Shown piece by piece: positions 9,242-16,972 of a DNA stretch of 51,940 nucleotides. The notes below the pieces were generated by a model. That model was given only the letters and a program-made list of their open reading frames with translations. It did not search any database and was not told the origin of the DNA. Source of the stretch: Porphyromonadaceae bacterium UBA7332 (GTDB taxonomy: Bacteria > Bacteroidota > Bacteroidia > Bacteroidales > UBA7332). Position 1 is the stretch's first letter, and each line of letters begins with the position of its first letter. The translations under genes and the position numbers were made by a program. Location: positions 231,099 through 283,038 of the forward strand of contig DKPO01000031.1 of NCBI GenBank assembly GCA_002471225.1. Reading direction: 5' to 3'.

Positions 9242-10138
9242 TCAATCCTCTTTAACGGTTTTTATGATATCGTGGTAAATAATGATCTTATACTTCTTAT
9301 TCAATTCTTTAATCCATTGTCTATCCAGATAGTTTTGATAGTCATATGTGATTTGTCCTTTAATGTCTTTATAATTTTCAGGATAATCCTGAATGATCTT
9401 ACCTTCAATACTCATAAAAGGGAATTTACTGTCGGGACTAAATCCTTTCTGCTCAAATATAGCTAAATCTATGTGTTTGTTTTCTCCATATTTCACAAAA
9501 TAGTGATTTATCCGAACGGTTTCCTCGTTTTTATTATAAATGGACTGTATTAAGCTGATTAAGGAGTCAGGATTGGTGCTTTTTATCAGCTGTTTTATTT
9601 TGGTAACTGTCGCTTCATTTTTACATTCAGCAATATAACCTTTGAAATGAGCTTCCTGTAATTTGTATTTTGCTTTGTTTTTTATAAAATAGCGTTCCAG
9701 TCCTTTCTGATCGTGATTAGCTTTATTCCAGATTTTCTCATTTGATATGTCAAAGAGTAGAATGCCCTCTTCGTATTCATGAATCAAATGTTTGTACTCG
9801 GTTTCGCTGAGCTCTTGATTATCTTTACTTATATTAAGTATCGCTTTATAAACGTCAAGCTCTCTTCTGAAATTAACAGTCTTATCTAAGCCTAATCGTT
9901 TTGCTTCAAGAATCTTTAGTTTATAATCTTTGAACATATTAATATACTCTTCAAAGGATACTTGCTCGACTGATTCAATCGAAAGATTCTTTTTGTAGAT
10001 GTATTCAAATTCGGATAATCGAACCGTATCAGTCCCAATCTGCATTACAATCGGATCCGTATTGCTCTGTCCGACTAATACAGAAGTCAGATTTATTACG
10101 ATACAAAAACATATCAGCTTAAACGTAGTCATAAGCAT
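9242..10138 (-). CDS. Shrunken SurA-like periplasmic protein
   Basis: A 298-residue secreted protein with a signal peptide (CIVINLTSVLVGQ). An N-terminal SurA/PpiC-like helical domain is clear (VMQIGTDTVRLSEFEYIYKK, then FEEYINMFKDYKLKILEAK). The C-terminal end (YDYQNYLDRQWIKELNKKY) resembles the closing helix of SurA-type proteins, but the segment between has no parvulin motif. It therefore looks like a family member that has lost its isomerase domains. It is first of three SurA-related genes in a row, so the three probably act together in outer-membrane protein folding. The gene is intact with no frameshift, so a retained chaperone function is likelier than decay. Confidence 0.72.
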   Translation of the reverse strand: MLMTTFKLICFCIVINLTSVLVGQSNTDPIVMQIGTDTVRLSEFEYIYKKNLSIESVEQVSFEEYINMFKDYKLKILEAKRLGLDKTVNFRRELDVYKAILNISKDNQELSETEYKHLIHEYEEGILLFDISNEKIWNKANHDQKGLERYFIKNKAKYKLQEAHFKGYIAECKNEATVTKIKQLIKSTNPDSLISLIQSIYNKNEETVRINHYFVKYGENKHIDLAIFEQKGFSPDSKFPFMSIEGKIIQDYPENYKDIKGQITYDYQNYLDRQWIKELNKKYKIIIYHDIIKTVKED

Positions 10139-10177
10139 ATCCTTTCATGAGTTATATACTATAAATGAAAGAGAACG

Positions 10178-11071
10178 TTAAACGTAATCTTCGTCGGAAC
10201 TCAGTTCAAAGTCAGAAAAATGATAATAAATCCCGGCAAATGAAACGATGACATTTATCAGATAAAAGATGAAGCTGACAAGGACAGATAAAGTAGGATT
10301 TAATCCGAAGAAGCTGCTCCCTGACATAAAGACTAATTCTCTGAGACCGATCCCTCCAATAGAAATAGGAAGTACAGAAACTAACGAAGAAATTAGAAAA
10401 AGTATTGTATATTCAGCATAATCTTTATCGACCCCTAAGCTGTATAAAATAGCAAAAATAGCGATGCATTGAAGAGACTGAACAATAATTGATAACCCCG
10501 AGCAATAAGGTTCACTCTTGAGGAACCGTGGAAATACAAAATGCAGAAATATTCTGTATAAAGCATATATAAGCACAATTGCAAAAGGTACACAAGCCTT
10601 CATCCATGAAGGGATAGGTACAAATAAAAAGCTAGCAGGCAGAATGTAGAGAATAGCACTCATTCCATTCAAACGGTCAATCAGTACTGCGGCCGTTGTT
10701 GTTTTAAGTTTTGCCTGAAAGGTTTTACCTATTAAATAAATTTTGTATCCATCTCCTCCGATTCCACCCGGTAGGAAAAGATTGTAAAACATTCCCAGCC
10801 AGTATAATCTAAGATTATTTTTTTCAGAGATTTCAACAGGTATTTCTTTGAAGTATCTGTTAAGACGATAGGATGAGGCAACTTTTGAAAAAGCATATAA
10901 TAGTAATGCAATAATCAAAAGCCATTTATTACAGACCAGTAAAGTAGGAAGAACCTCATTCCAGTCAATATTCATAACAATAGTATATATTGCCAGAAAA
11001 GATACTATTATTTTAACCGGCAGAAGCCAGATTTTCTTTTTGCTTTTGGGTTTAACTTCTACTTGTTCCAT
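10178..11071 (-). CDS. Lysylphosphatidylglycerol-synthase-like (UPF0104) integral membrane protein
   Basis: A 297-residue polytopic membrane protein of about eight helices matching the membrane half of LPG synthase/AglD-type proteins. Diagnostic stretches are GIGGDGYKIYLIGK after the second loop, LIDRLNG, and SIGGIGLRELVFMSG. Relatives act with polyprenyl-phosphate sugar synthases, probably as flippases or transferase partners. Here its start overlaps the end of the glycosyltransferase gene by 20 bp, indicating translational coupling, and an ArnT-like transferase follows upstream. No soluble aminoacyl-transferase half is present in this protein, so lysyl-PG synthesis is not implied. Confidence 0.82.
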   Translation of the reverse strand: MEQVEVKPKSKKKIWLLPVKIIVSFLAIYTIVMNIDWNEVLPTLLVCNKWLLIIALLLYAFSKVASSYRLNRYFKEIPVEISEKNNLRLYWLGMFYNLFLPGGIGGDGYKIYLIGKTFQAKLKTTTAAVLIDRLNGMSAILYILPASFLFVPIPSWMKACVPFAIVLIYALYRIFLHFVFPRFLKSEPYCSGLSIIVQSLQCIAIFAILYSLGVDKDYAEYTILFLISSLVSVLPISIGGIGLRELVFMSGSSFFGLNPTLSVLVSFIFYLINVIVSFAGIYYHFSDFELSSDEDYV

Positions 11072-11966
11072 TCTTTATTTGATATAGTCTGTTTCTATCA
11101 TGACTGTAATAGGTACGCATCTGAACTTCTGCCATTATTCCCATAAGTGAGATAATCACTCCGCTTAAAGTGAAAAGCGTGAAGAAAGATAACGCTACAT
11201 AAAATGGAGAACATAAAAGCAATAACAGACTTAATAATGCCAGAGTCAAAAGAATAAACGTAACCTTGCCGAAGAAATGCATCGGTTTGAGACGATAATT
11301 CTTAATAAAATAGATAAATAATAAATCCGGAAGAACTTTAAATATCCGGCTTAAACCATATTTAGATGTACCGAACATACGTTCGTGATGTCTCACAGGT
11401 ATTTGCTTAACTTTAGCACCCTGCATAATGGTAAGTACCGGAATAAAACGATGAAGTTCACCGTATAAATCCAGTCCTTCGGCATATTCTCTTTTAAATA
11501 CACGTAAAGAACAACCGCCGTCTTTAAGTTGGATTTTTGTTACTTTACGAATGAGACCGTTTGCTATCTTGCTTGGAAAATTACGAATGATAGCATTATC
11601 TTTCCGATCTTTCCGATAACCCATAACGACATCCATATCTTCATCTTTTAGCATATTAAGCATAGGAAGAATATCATCCGGATCATTTTGCAGGTCACCA
11701 TCCAGAAAAGCTAAATACCGACCTTCTGAATTTTCAATTCCCGCCCGCATAGCTATACTTTGGCCGCGATTTGTCATAAAGTCGATAATACGTACTTTGT
11801 CAGTTGCGTACATTTCCAGCATTTCAAGAGTTTTATCTTTTGATCCGTCGTTTACAAATAATAGTTCGTAATCGAAATCACCCATTGCCTGGGTAACTCT
11901 TTCTATCATTGGCTTAATATTCTCTTCTTCGTTATAGACGGTTATAATAATCGATAATTCTTTCAT
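11052..11966 (-). CDS. Family 2 glycosyltransferase, polyprenyl-phosphate sugar synthase type (DPM1/ArnC/GtrB-like)
   Basis: A 304-residue enzyme expected to transfer a sugar from a nucleotide donor to undecaprenyl phosphate on the cytoplasmic face. The GT-A domain (about 1-215) shows the start ELSIIITVYNEEENI, the nucleotide loop FVNDGSKDKTLE, the metal-binding DGDLQNDPDD, and GGCSLRVFKREY. Two C-terminal membrane helices (about 228-290) anchor it, as in GtrB and ArnC. It lies 5 bp downstream of the ArnT-like gene and overlaps the UPF0104 gene, so the three form one unit for modifying an envelope glycan. The sugar cannot be told from sequence. Confidence 0.9.
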   Translation of the reverse strand: MKELSIIITVYNEEENIKPMIERVTQAMGDFDYELLFVNDGSKDKTLEMLEMYATDKVRIIDFMTNRGQSIAMRAGIENSEGRYLAFLDGDLQNDPDDILPMLNMLKDEDMDVVMGYRKDRKDNAIIRNFPSKIANGLIRKVTKIQLKDGGCSLRVFKREYAEGLDLYGELHRFIPVLTIMQGAKVKQIPVRHHERMFGTSKYGLSRIFKVLPDLLFIYFIKNYRLKPMHFFGKVTFILLTLALLSLLLLLCSPFYVALSFFTLFTLSGVIISLMGIMAEVQMRTYYSHDRNRLYQIKNGTSRS

Positions 11967-11971
11967 GTTCC

Positions 11972-13672
11972 TTATTTCTTATCAAATTTGACAAAGTAAA
12001 CGACCTTTCGTAAATCGTTATATCTATGTGGGGTTTGTTTGATTATTTCAAAATTATAATCAGGATTAGTATTTACGATCTCATCATAATTGAAATCTGC
12101 AATATACATATATCCGTTTACTGGTTTAAGTTTCTCAAAATCTTTCAATTGATTATGCTGATAATAATTGATTACATAAAAGCGTAACGAATTATAAGAT
12201 GGCATATATATCGTGTTATTTCCTGCAAGAGATTTTGTTTCAAGAGCAAACTCTTTTAACGACATTCCGTTTTTTATAGCAGGAAGAACATATGCATCGA
12301 GATAGAGATTCATGCAAAACATTACACCAATGGCTCCGTAAAACATCGATTGAAAATTCCTTTTACGGAAGGATCTGAATACCTGGATGCAGGCAATAAG
12401 TGTGAGCGATATCAAGATATAGCTATACCAAAGATTCTCTTCCCATAAGGGTTGGATAATATTCAGGTTAAACATTGTTTCTTTGTCTAACCGGAGTTTC
12501 TCTCCCAGGGTAATTAAGTCTATTAATCCCCATGATGAGCTTAATGTAATGATCATGGCTATAAAAGCGATGATACTAAGGAATAAGCAAACAATAGAAA
12601 CCGTTTTTTTCTTATTGTCAATCAGATAACTAAACCATTGAGCAAAAAGGATTGCAAAAAACGGATAGCTTGGCAAGGTATATACCGGGCGTTTGCTTGT
12701 TGGAATTGAATAGAAAAGAATAACGGTAACAGCAGCAATCCACGTGTACTGAACAATAGCAGACTGGTTGTTAAATTTATCTCTCAGCGAAGCCAGAATA
12801 TTTTTATCTTCTTTCTTATACGCTTTTTTGATGTTGAAAAGTGATAGTAACAGTAAAATACCCCATGGTATGAAGCCCATGAGTAAGTACACGATGTGTA
12901 TGTATACCGGACCTTTATGGCCTGTATCTTCAGCGCCTGTCATACGAGCCATATTTTCAGTATAGATTGTGTCTATGAACTCCTGACCGCCTGTTTTATA
13001 GGCTGCAAAATACCAGATTCCCGGTAAGATAAGTGTAAACAAACCTAAGGTTGCTGCATCAATAAATATTTTGCCGAAGTTAATTCTTTTGTATAGAAGA
13101 AACAAGCCGTATATACCTAATGGCAGAACAGCTCCTACCGGCCCTTTTATAAGAAATGCTGCACTCAGTGATAATACAATAGGGATGGAATAGCCTTTCA
13201 TTCCATTCTCATAACGCTTATACAGCAGATACATTCCGCAAAGCATGAAGAATGTCAAAGGCATGTCTACACGAGCCTCCATGCTCGAACGATGCATTTC
13301 AAAAGAGGTAAGTAAAAGCAAAGCTGCGATCAGGTTTTGTCTGTTGGATACTCTTCCTGCAAAAAACATAAAAGTCATTATGATAATTCCGATTCCGCTT
13401 AAAGCTACGGGAAGGCGGGCGGACCATTCTGTGACTTCGCCTGACGGTAAAGAAACTAAAGCTGAAAACCAGTGCATGAAAGGAGGCTTAGTAGCAAAGG
13501 CATCTCCGTATCGTTGAGGAAGAATCCAGTTTCCGGTTTCGAGCATTGCTTGAGGAACTAAAGCTTCACGAGGTTCTCCCTTTGTGTAGAAGCTATTTAA
13601 TCCGATCCATGGCAGTATGGCCAAAATACTTAATAAAATGACAATTAATAGATTCTTACTTTTCGAATACAT
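11972..13672 (-). CDS. ArnT-like glycosyltransferase (GT39/GT83 superfamily)
   Basis: Integral-membrane GT-C transferase that moves a sugar from a polyprenyl phosphate carrier to an envelope acceptor such as lipid A. The 566 residues begin with a helix, followed by the first periplasmic loop with the acidic motif GEPREALVPQAMLETGNW and the loop KPPFMHWFSA, both typical of ArnT/PMT enzymes. About eleven more helices follow, then a soluble C-terminal periplasmic domain (about 455-566). It heads a three-gene minus-strand operon with a lipid-linked sugar synthase. None of the aminoarabinose synthesis genes (arnA, arnB, arnD) is nearby, so the transferred group need not be L-Ara4N. Confidence 0.85.
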   Translation of the reverse strand: MYSKSKNLLIVILLSILAILPWIGLNSFYTKGEPREALVPQAMLETGNWILPQRYGDAFATKPPFMHWFSALVSLPSGEVTEWSARLPVALSGIGIIIMTFMFFAGRVSNRQNLIAALLLLTSFEMHRSSMEARVDMPLTFFMLCGMYLLYKRYENGMKGYSIPIVLSLSAAFLIKGPVGAVLPLGIYGLFLLYKRINFGKIFIDAATLGLFTLILPGIWYFAAYKTGGQEFIDTIYTENMARMTGAEDTGHKGPVYIHIVYLLMGFIPWGILLLLSLFNIKKAYKKEDKNILASLRDKFNNQSAIVQYTWIAAVTVILFYSIPTSKRPVYTLPSYPFFAILFAQWFSYLIDNKKKTVSIVCLFLSIIAFIAMIITLSSSWGLIDLITLGEKLRLDKETMFNLNIIQPLWEENLWYSYILISLTLIACIQVFRSFRKRNFQSMFYGAIGVMFCMNLYLDAYVLPAIKNGMSLKEFALETKSLAGNNTIYMPSYNSLRFYVINYYQHNQLKDFEKLKPVNGYMYIADFNYDEIVNTNPDYNFEIIKQTPHRYNDLRKVVYFVKFDKK

Positions 13673-13802
13673 TCTATATGAAGTTTACTATCGTTAGTTT
13701 GTAAAATCGTTTTTTTACTGAAGTTGCAAAGGAAATAAAAATTATTGACTCATGCCCAACGATTTAATTTGAAGTTTTGCCAGTCTATATTATACCAAAC
13801 AA

Positions 13803-13834
13803 AAAAAGGAAGCCCTTTACAGACTTCCTTTTTT
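13803..13834 (-). terminator. Terminator after sufS
   Basis: Hairpin with arms AAAAAGGAAG and CTTCCTTTTT around a loop of about 11 nt. The A- and T-runs on both flanks mean it can work in either direction. It lies directly downstream of the minus-strand sufS stop codon. The rest of the 176-bp gap up to the ArnT-like gene start shows nothing I recognise. Confidence 0.75.
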
Positions 13835-13848
13835 ATTTATGTATTTAA

Positions 13849-15063
13849 TCAGAACATGTTACTTACGCGTTCTACTGCTTTTATGAATGTGTCGATCTCT
13901 TCTTTTGTATTATAGAATGAGAAAGATGCACGGACTGTACCTTCAATACCATAATGCTGCATTAAGGGTTGTGCACAATGGTGTCCGGTTCTGACTGCAA
14001 TTCCCAGTTTGTCTAAGAGCATTCCCATATCATAATGATGAATATCCCGGACAAGGAAAGAAATAACAGCGCCTTTGTGATCAGCGGTTCCATAAAAACG
14101 GATTCCATCAATCTTACTTAGTCCCTCCATTGCATAGTGAAGTAATTCTGTCTCATATGCTTCTATATTTTCTAATCCTATTGCAGAAACATACTCTAAT
14201 GCCTTTGCAAGAGCAACCGAACCTACATAATCAGGAGTTCCGGCCTCAAATTTGAAAGGCAATTCGTTGTAAACAGTTTTGTCAAATGATACTGTAGCGA
14301 TCATTTCTCCACCACCCTGATAAGGAGGCATTGCGTTTAGCCATTTCTCTTTTCCGTAAAGGACTCCGATACCATTAGGACCATATATTTTATGACCGGA
14401 GAATACATAAAAATCGGCATCTAAAGCCTGAACATCCACTTTTGTATGTGCAATAGCCTGTGCTCCGTCAATTAAAACAGGAACATCGTGAGTATGAGCA
14501 ATACGGATTATTTCTTCTACAGGATTGATCGTGCCCAAAACATTCGAAACATGCATGACAGAAACCAGCTTAGTTCTTTCATTGAACATGTTTTTGTAGG
14601 CCTCCATATCTAATTCTCCTTTTTCGTTAATAGGGATAATACGAAGCTTGATTCCCTTACGATCCTGAAGCATTTGCCATGGAACTATATTTGAATGGTG
14701 TTCCATTGTAGATATGATAACTTCATCACCCTCTTTCAGAAATGCTTCACCAAATGCAAAAGCAACAAGATTGATGCTTTCAGTTGTACCTCTTGTGAAG
14801 ATGATTTCATGATCATGTGCTGCGTTAATGAATTTCTGTACACTTTTACGTGCTTCTTCGTGAGCCATCGTCGCTTCCTGACTTAAATGGTGAACCCCAC
14901 GATGAATATTTGAGTTTTGATTCAAATAACATTCATTCATTTTTTCGATAACGCATAATGGTTTTTGAGTAGTTGCACCGTTATCGAAATAAATCAAATC
15001 TTTGCCATAAATTTTCCGATTCAGAATCGGAAAATCCATTCTTATTTTTTGCGTATCAAGCAT
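13849..15063 (-). CDS. sufS: Cysteine desulfurase SufS
   Basis: PLP-dependent group II desulfurase that turns cysteine into alanine and hands persulfide sulfur to Fe-S cluster assembly. The 404-residue length is typical. The PLP lysine is K225 in FSGHKIYGP, and the sulfur-accepting cysteine is C363 in RTGHHCAQPLM, matching SufS rather than IscS. Other family signatures are NGATTQKP, TRGTTESINL and EHHSNIVPWQ. It lies 14 bp downstream of the YigZ-like gene in a short minus-strand operon. The sufBCD genes that usually accompany it are not in this window. Confidence 0.95.
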   Translation of the reverse strand: MLDTQKIRMDFPILNRKIYGKDLIYFDNGATTQKPLCVIEKMNECYLNQNSNIHRGVHHLSQEATMAHEEARKSVQKFINAAHDHEIIFTRGTTESINLVAFAFGEAFLKEGDEVIISTMEHHSNIVPWQMLQDRKGIKLRIIPINEKGELDMEAYKNMFNERTKLVSVMHVSNVLGTINPVEEIIRIAHTHDVPVLIDGAQAIAHTKVDVQALDADFYVFSGHKIYGPNGIGVLYGKEKWLNAMPPYQGGGEMIATVSFDKTVYNELPFKFEAGTPDYVGSVALAKALEYVSAIGLENIEAYETELLHYAMEGLSKIDGIRFYGTADHKGAVISFLVRDIHHYDMGMLLDKLGIAVRTGHHCAQPLMQHYGIEGTVRASFSFYNTKEEIDTFIKAVERVSNMF

Positions 15064-15077
15064 ATAAATACTCCTTT

Positions 15078-15686
15078 CTATTTTAAATAAGCGGATTCGA
15101 CTTTATCCAGTCTGCCTCTCAGTATATCAATTTCTGAGCGACGAATACGTAAAGTCATTTCGCAATTCATATCAAAACGTTGATAGAGGATAGTCGGCTC
15201 CATATCTTTCACGATTTTCATAATGTCATTCATGAAAGGATATTCAAATACAACCGTAACTTCGTCTTCAACGAGACATTCTATAATTGTATTATTATTA
15301 ATAGCTTCTGCTGCGGCTTCCCGATAAGCAACGATCAGCCCGCTGGTTCCAAGTTTTACTCCTCCGAAATAACGGATAACGACAATCAGAATATTCGTTA
15401 GTTCATGAGAATTTATTTGACCTAAAATAGGTTTGCCTGCCGTTCCTGATGGTTCGCCGTTGTCATTGGAACGGAAATCTTTCCGTTCATGACCAAGCAT
15501 ATATGCCCAACAAACATGACGGGCATCGTAGTATTCTTTTTGATATTTTTCTATCTGTTCTTTTGCCTCTTCTACTGTTTCTACAGGAATAGCAAAAGAA
15601 ATGAATTTGCTCATTTTCTCTTTATACCATCCTTCAGATAAGTCGGCAATTGTTTTATAGGTATCGTTCATATTATAAACTTTCAA
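15078..15686 (-). CDS. YigZ/IMPACT family protein
   Basis: A 202-residue member of the YigZ/Impact family of ribosome- or translation-associated proteins; its biochemical role in bacteria is unsettled. The N-terminal UPF0029-type domain (about 20-125) carries the hallmark strings DARHVCWAYMLG, DNGEPSGTAGKPIL and RYFGGVKLGTSGLIVAYREA. A smaller C-terminal ferredoxin-like domain follows. It starts immediately after the epimerase stop codon and ends 14 bp before sufS, so it is translated from the same message. Domain identification is secure. Confidence 0.9.
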   Translation of the reverse strand: MKVYNMNDTYKTIADLSEGWYKEKMSKFISFAIPVETVEEAKEQIEKYQKEYYDARHVCWAYMLGHERKDFRSNDNGEPSGTAGKPILGQINSHELTNILIVVIRYFGGVKLGTSGLIVAYREAAAEAINNNTIIECLVEDEVTVVFEYPFMNDIMKIVKDMEPTILYQRFDMNCEMTLRIRRSEIDILRGRLDKVESAYLK

Positions 15687-16694
15687 TCATAGCCATTGGT
15701 TCTGTTCATACCAGGAAATTGCTTCATCAACCCCTTTTTCTAAATCGTAATCAGCCTGAAAACCTGTATCTTTTTTCAAGTCCGAAATATCGCAGTTCCA
15801 GTTCCGTTGTTTCATAATCCGGTATTTATCACCATTCAGAGTACTTGTTTTTCCAACTAATCTCGCAACATTTTCAGCAACGACCGATACACCTTTTACT
15901 AAAACGAGCGGCAATTTGATGTTTAAGACCAGCTGTTTATTAAGTCTGTTTTTAACAATATCGCAAAACAGAGAAGACGTATAACATTGTCCATCCGAGA
16001 GATTATACTCTTTACGGCATACCTGTTTATCGATACAAAGGAAAAGAGCTTTGACCAGATCTTTGACATAAATAAAAGTCAGATATTGTTCCTTGAAACC
16101 CGGGACAAAGTTAAAGCCTGATTTAATAGTTTTGAACATCAGGAAATAGTCCTTTTCACGAGGTCCGTATACGCCTGTTGGTCTTATAATTACATAATTG
16201 AAGTCTGATAATGATTTCAGATACTTTTCCATCTTCTGTTTACTCTTCCCGTAAGCAGTATTAGGGCCTGAAGCAGTTTTAGCAGTGATTGGTTCTGATG
16301 AAGATTCATTTCCCGGTCCTAATACACCTAATGTACTGATGTAAAGAAACTGCTTAGGTTTCATATCCAGTTCGATTAAGGATTCAACAAAATTGCGGGC
16401 AAAATAAAAATTGATTTTATCAAAGTCTTCGATCTGTTTTACTTTTGTAGCACCCAGATTATGAATGATATAGTCCCAGCCTCCAAAACTTTCTTTACAT
16501 TCGCGTAACTTTTTCATCAAGGCTTCGCGATTATGAAACGGCAGATCAATAAAATGAATTTTTGAGTCGGTAAGATATTCACGGCTCGTTGATTTGCGAA
16601 TTCCGGCATAAGTCTCGTATCCCTTGCTTAATGCCTCTTCAACAATAAAACCTCCGATAAAACCTCCCGCACCTGTGACTAATATACGTTGCAT
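15687..16694 (-). CDS. NAD(P)-dependent epimerase/dehydratase (extended SDR)
   Basis: A 335-residue extended short-chain dehydrogenase. The Rossmann glycine motif is at the N-terminus (VTGAGGFIGGFIVEEAL), the catalytic pair is in AYGKSKQKMEKYL (YxxxK), and the segment VIIRPTGVYGPREKDYFLMF is typical of nucleotide-sugar epimerase relatives. Substrate cannot be assigned; sugar-nucleotide or steroid/hopanoid-type relatives share the pattern. It is first in the minus-strand operon with yigZ and sufS, and is preceded by a divergent intergenic region shared with rnr. Confidence 0.85.
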   Translation of the reverse strand: MQRILVTGAGGFIGGFIVEEALSKGYETYAGIRKSTSREYLTDSKIHFIDLPFHNREALMKKLRECKESFGGWDYIIHNLGATKVKQIEDFDKINFYFARNFVESLIELDMKPKQFLYISTLGVLGPGNESSSEPITAKTASGPNTAYGKSKQKMEKYLKSLSDFNYVIIRPTGVYGPREKDYFLMFKTIKSGFNFVPGFKEQYLTFIYVKDLVKALFLCIDKQVCRKEYNLSDGQCYTSSLFCDIVKNRLNKQLVLNIKLPLVLVKGVSVVAENVARLVGKTSTLNGDKYRIMKQRNWNCDISDLKKDTGFQADYDLEKGVDEAISWYEQNQWL

Positions 16695-16766
16695 AATGCT
16701 ATACTTGTAAAAGAAAAACCATAATAATGCGAAAAAAGATTCTGTTTATTCGCTAATTAATTCATG

Positions 16767-16774
16767 CAAAGTTA
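16767..16774 (-). promoter_or_regulatory. Candidate -7 box for the epimerase-yigZ-sufS operon
   Basis: On the minus strand these bases read TAACTTTG, matching the Bacteroidota -7 consensus TAnnTTTG, about 70 bp before the epimerase start. No TTTG -33 element lies at the usual distance, so support is partial. Elsewhere in the 278-bp divergent gap I see a short palindrome TTACTTT-GT-AAAGTAA (16796-16811), meaning unknown. Confidence 0.35.
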
Positions 16775-16972
16775 AGTTTTATCTTTAAATATTAGTTACT
16801 TTGTAAAGTAAACTTCTGTATATGAGCAGAAGATGCGAGTTAAATAGATTCAGTAAACGTGGAATTATTATAACATCCTCATTCCCAATATTTATTTGAA
16901 CTATCGGTTTGCATGACTCGTTTAATTCAGAAAGAATAATTCATTGTATCTAAACATATAATTAGTGATACT

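Noticed and set aside
16796..16811. Palindrome TTACTTT-GT-AAAGTAA as an operator for rnr or the epimerase
   Set aside because: Single copy, AT-rich, no matching regulator or second site; could be chance.
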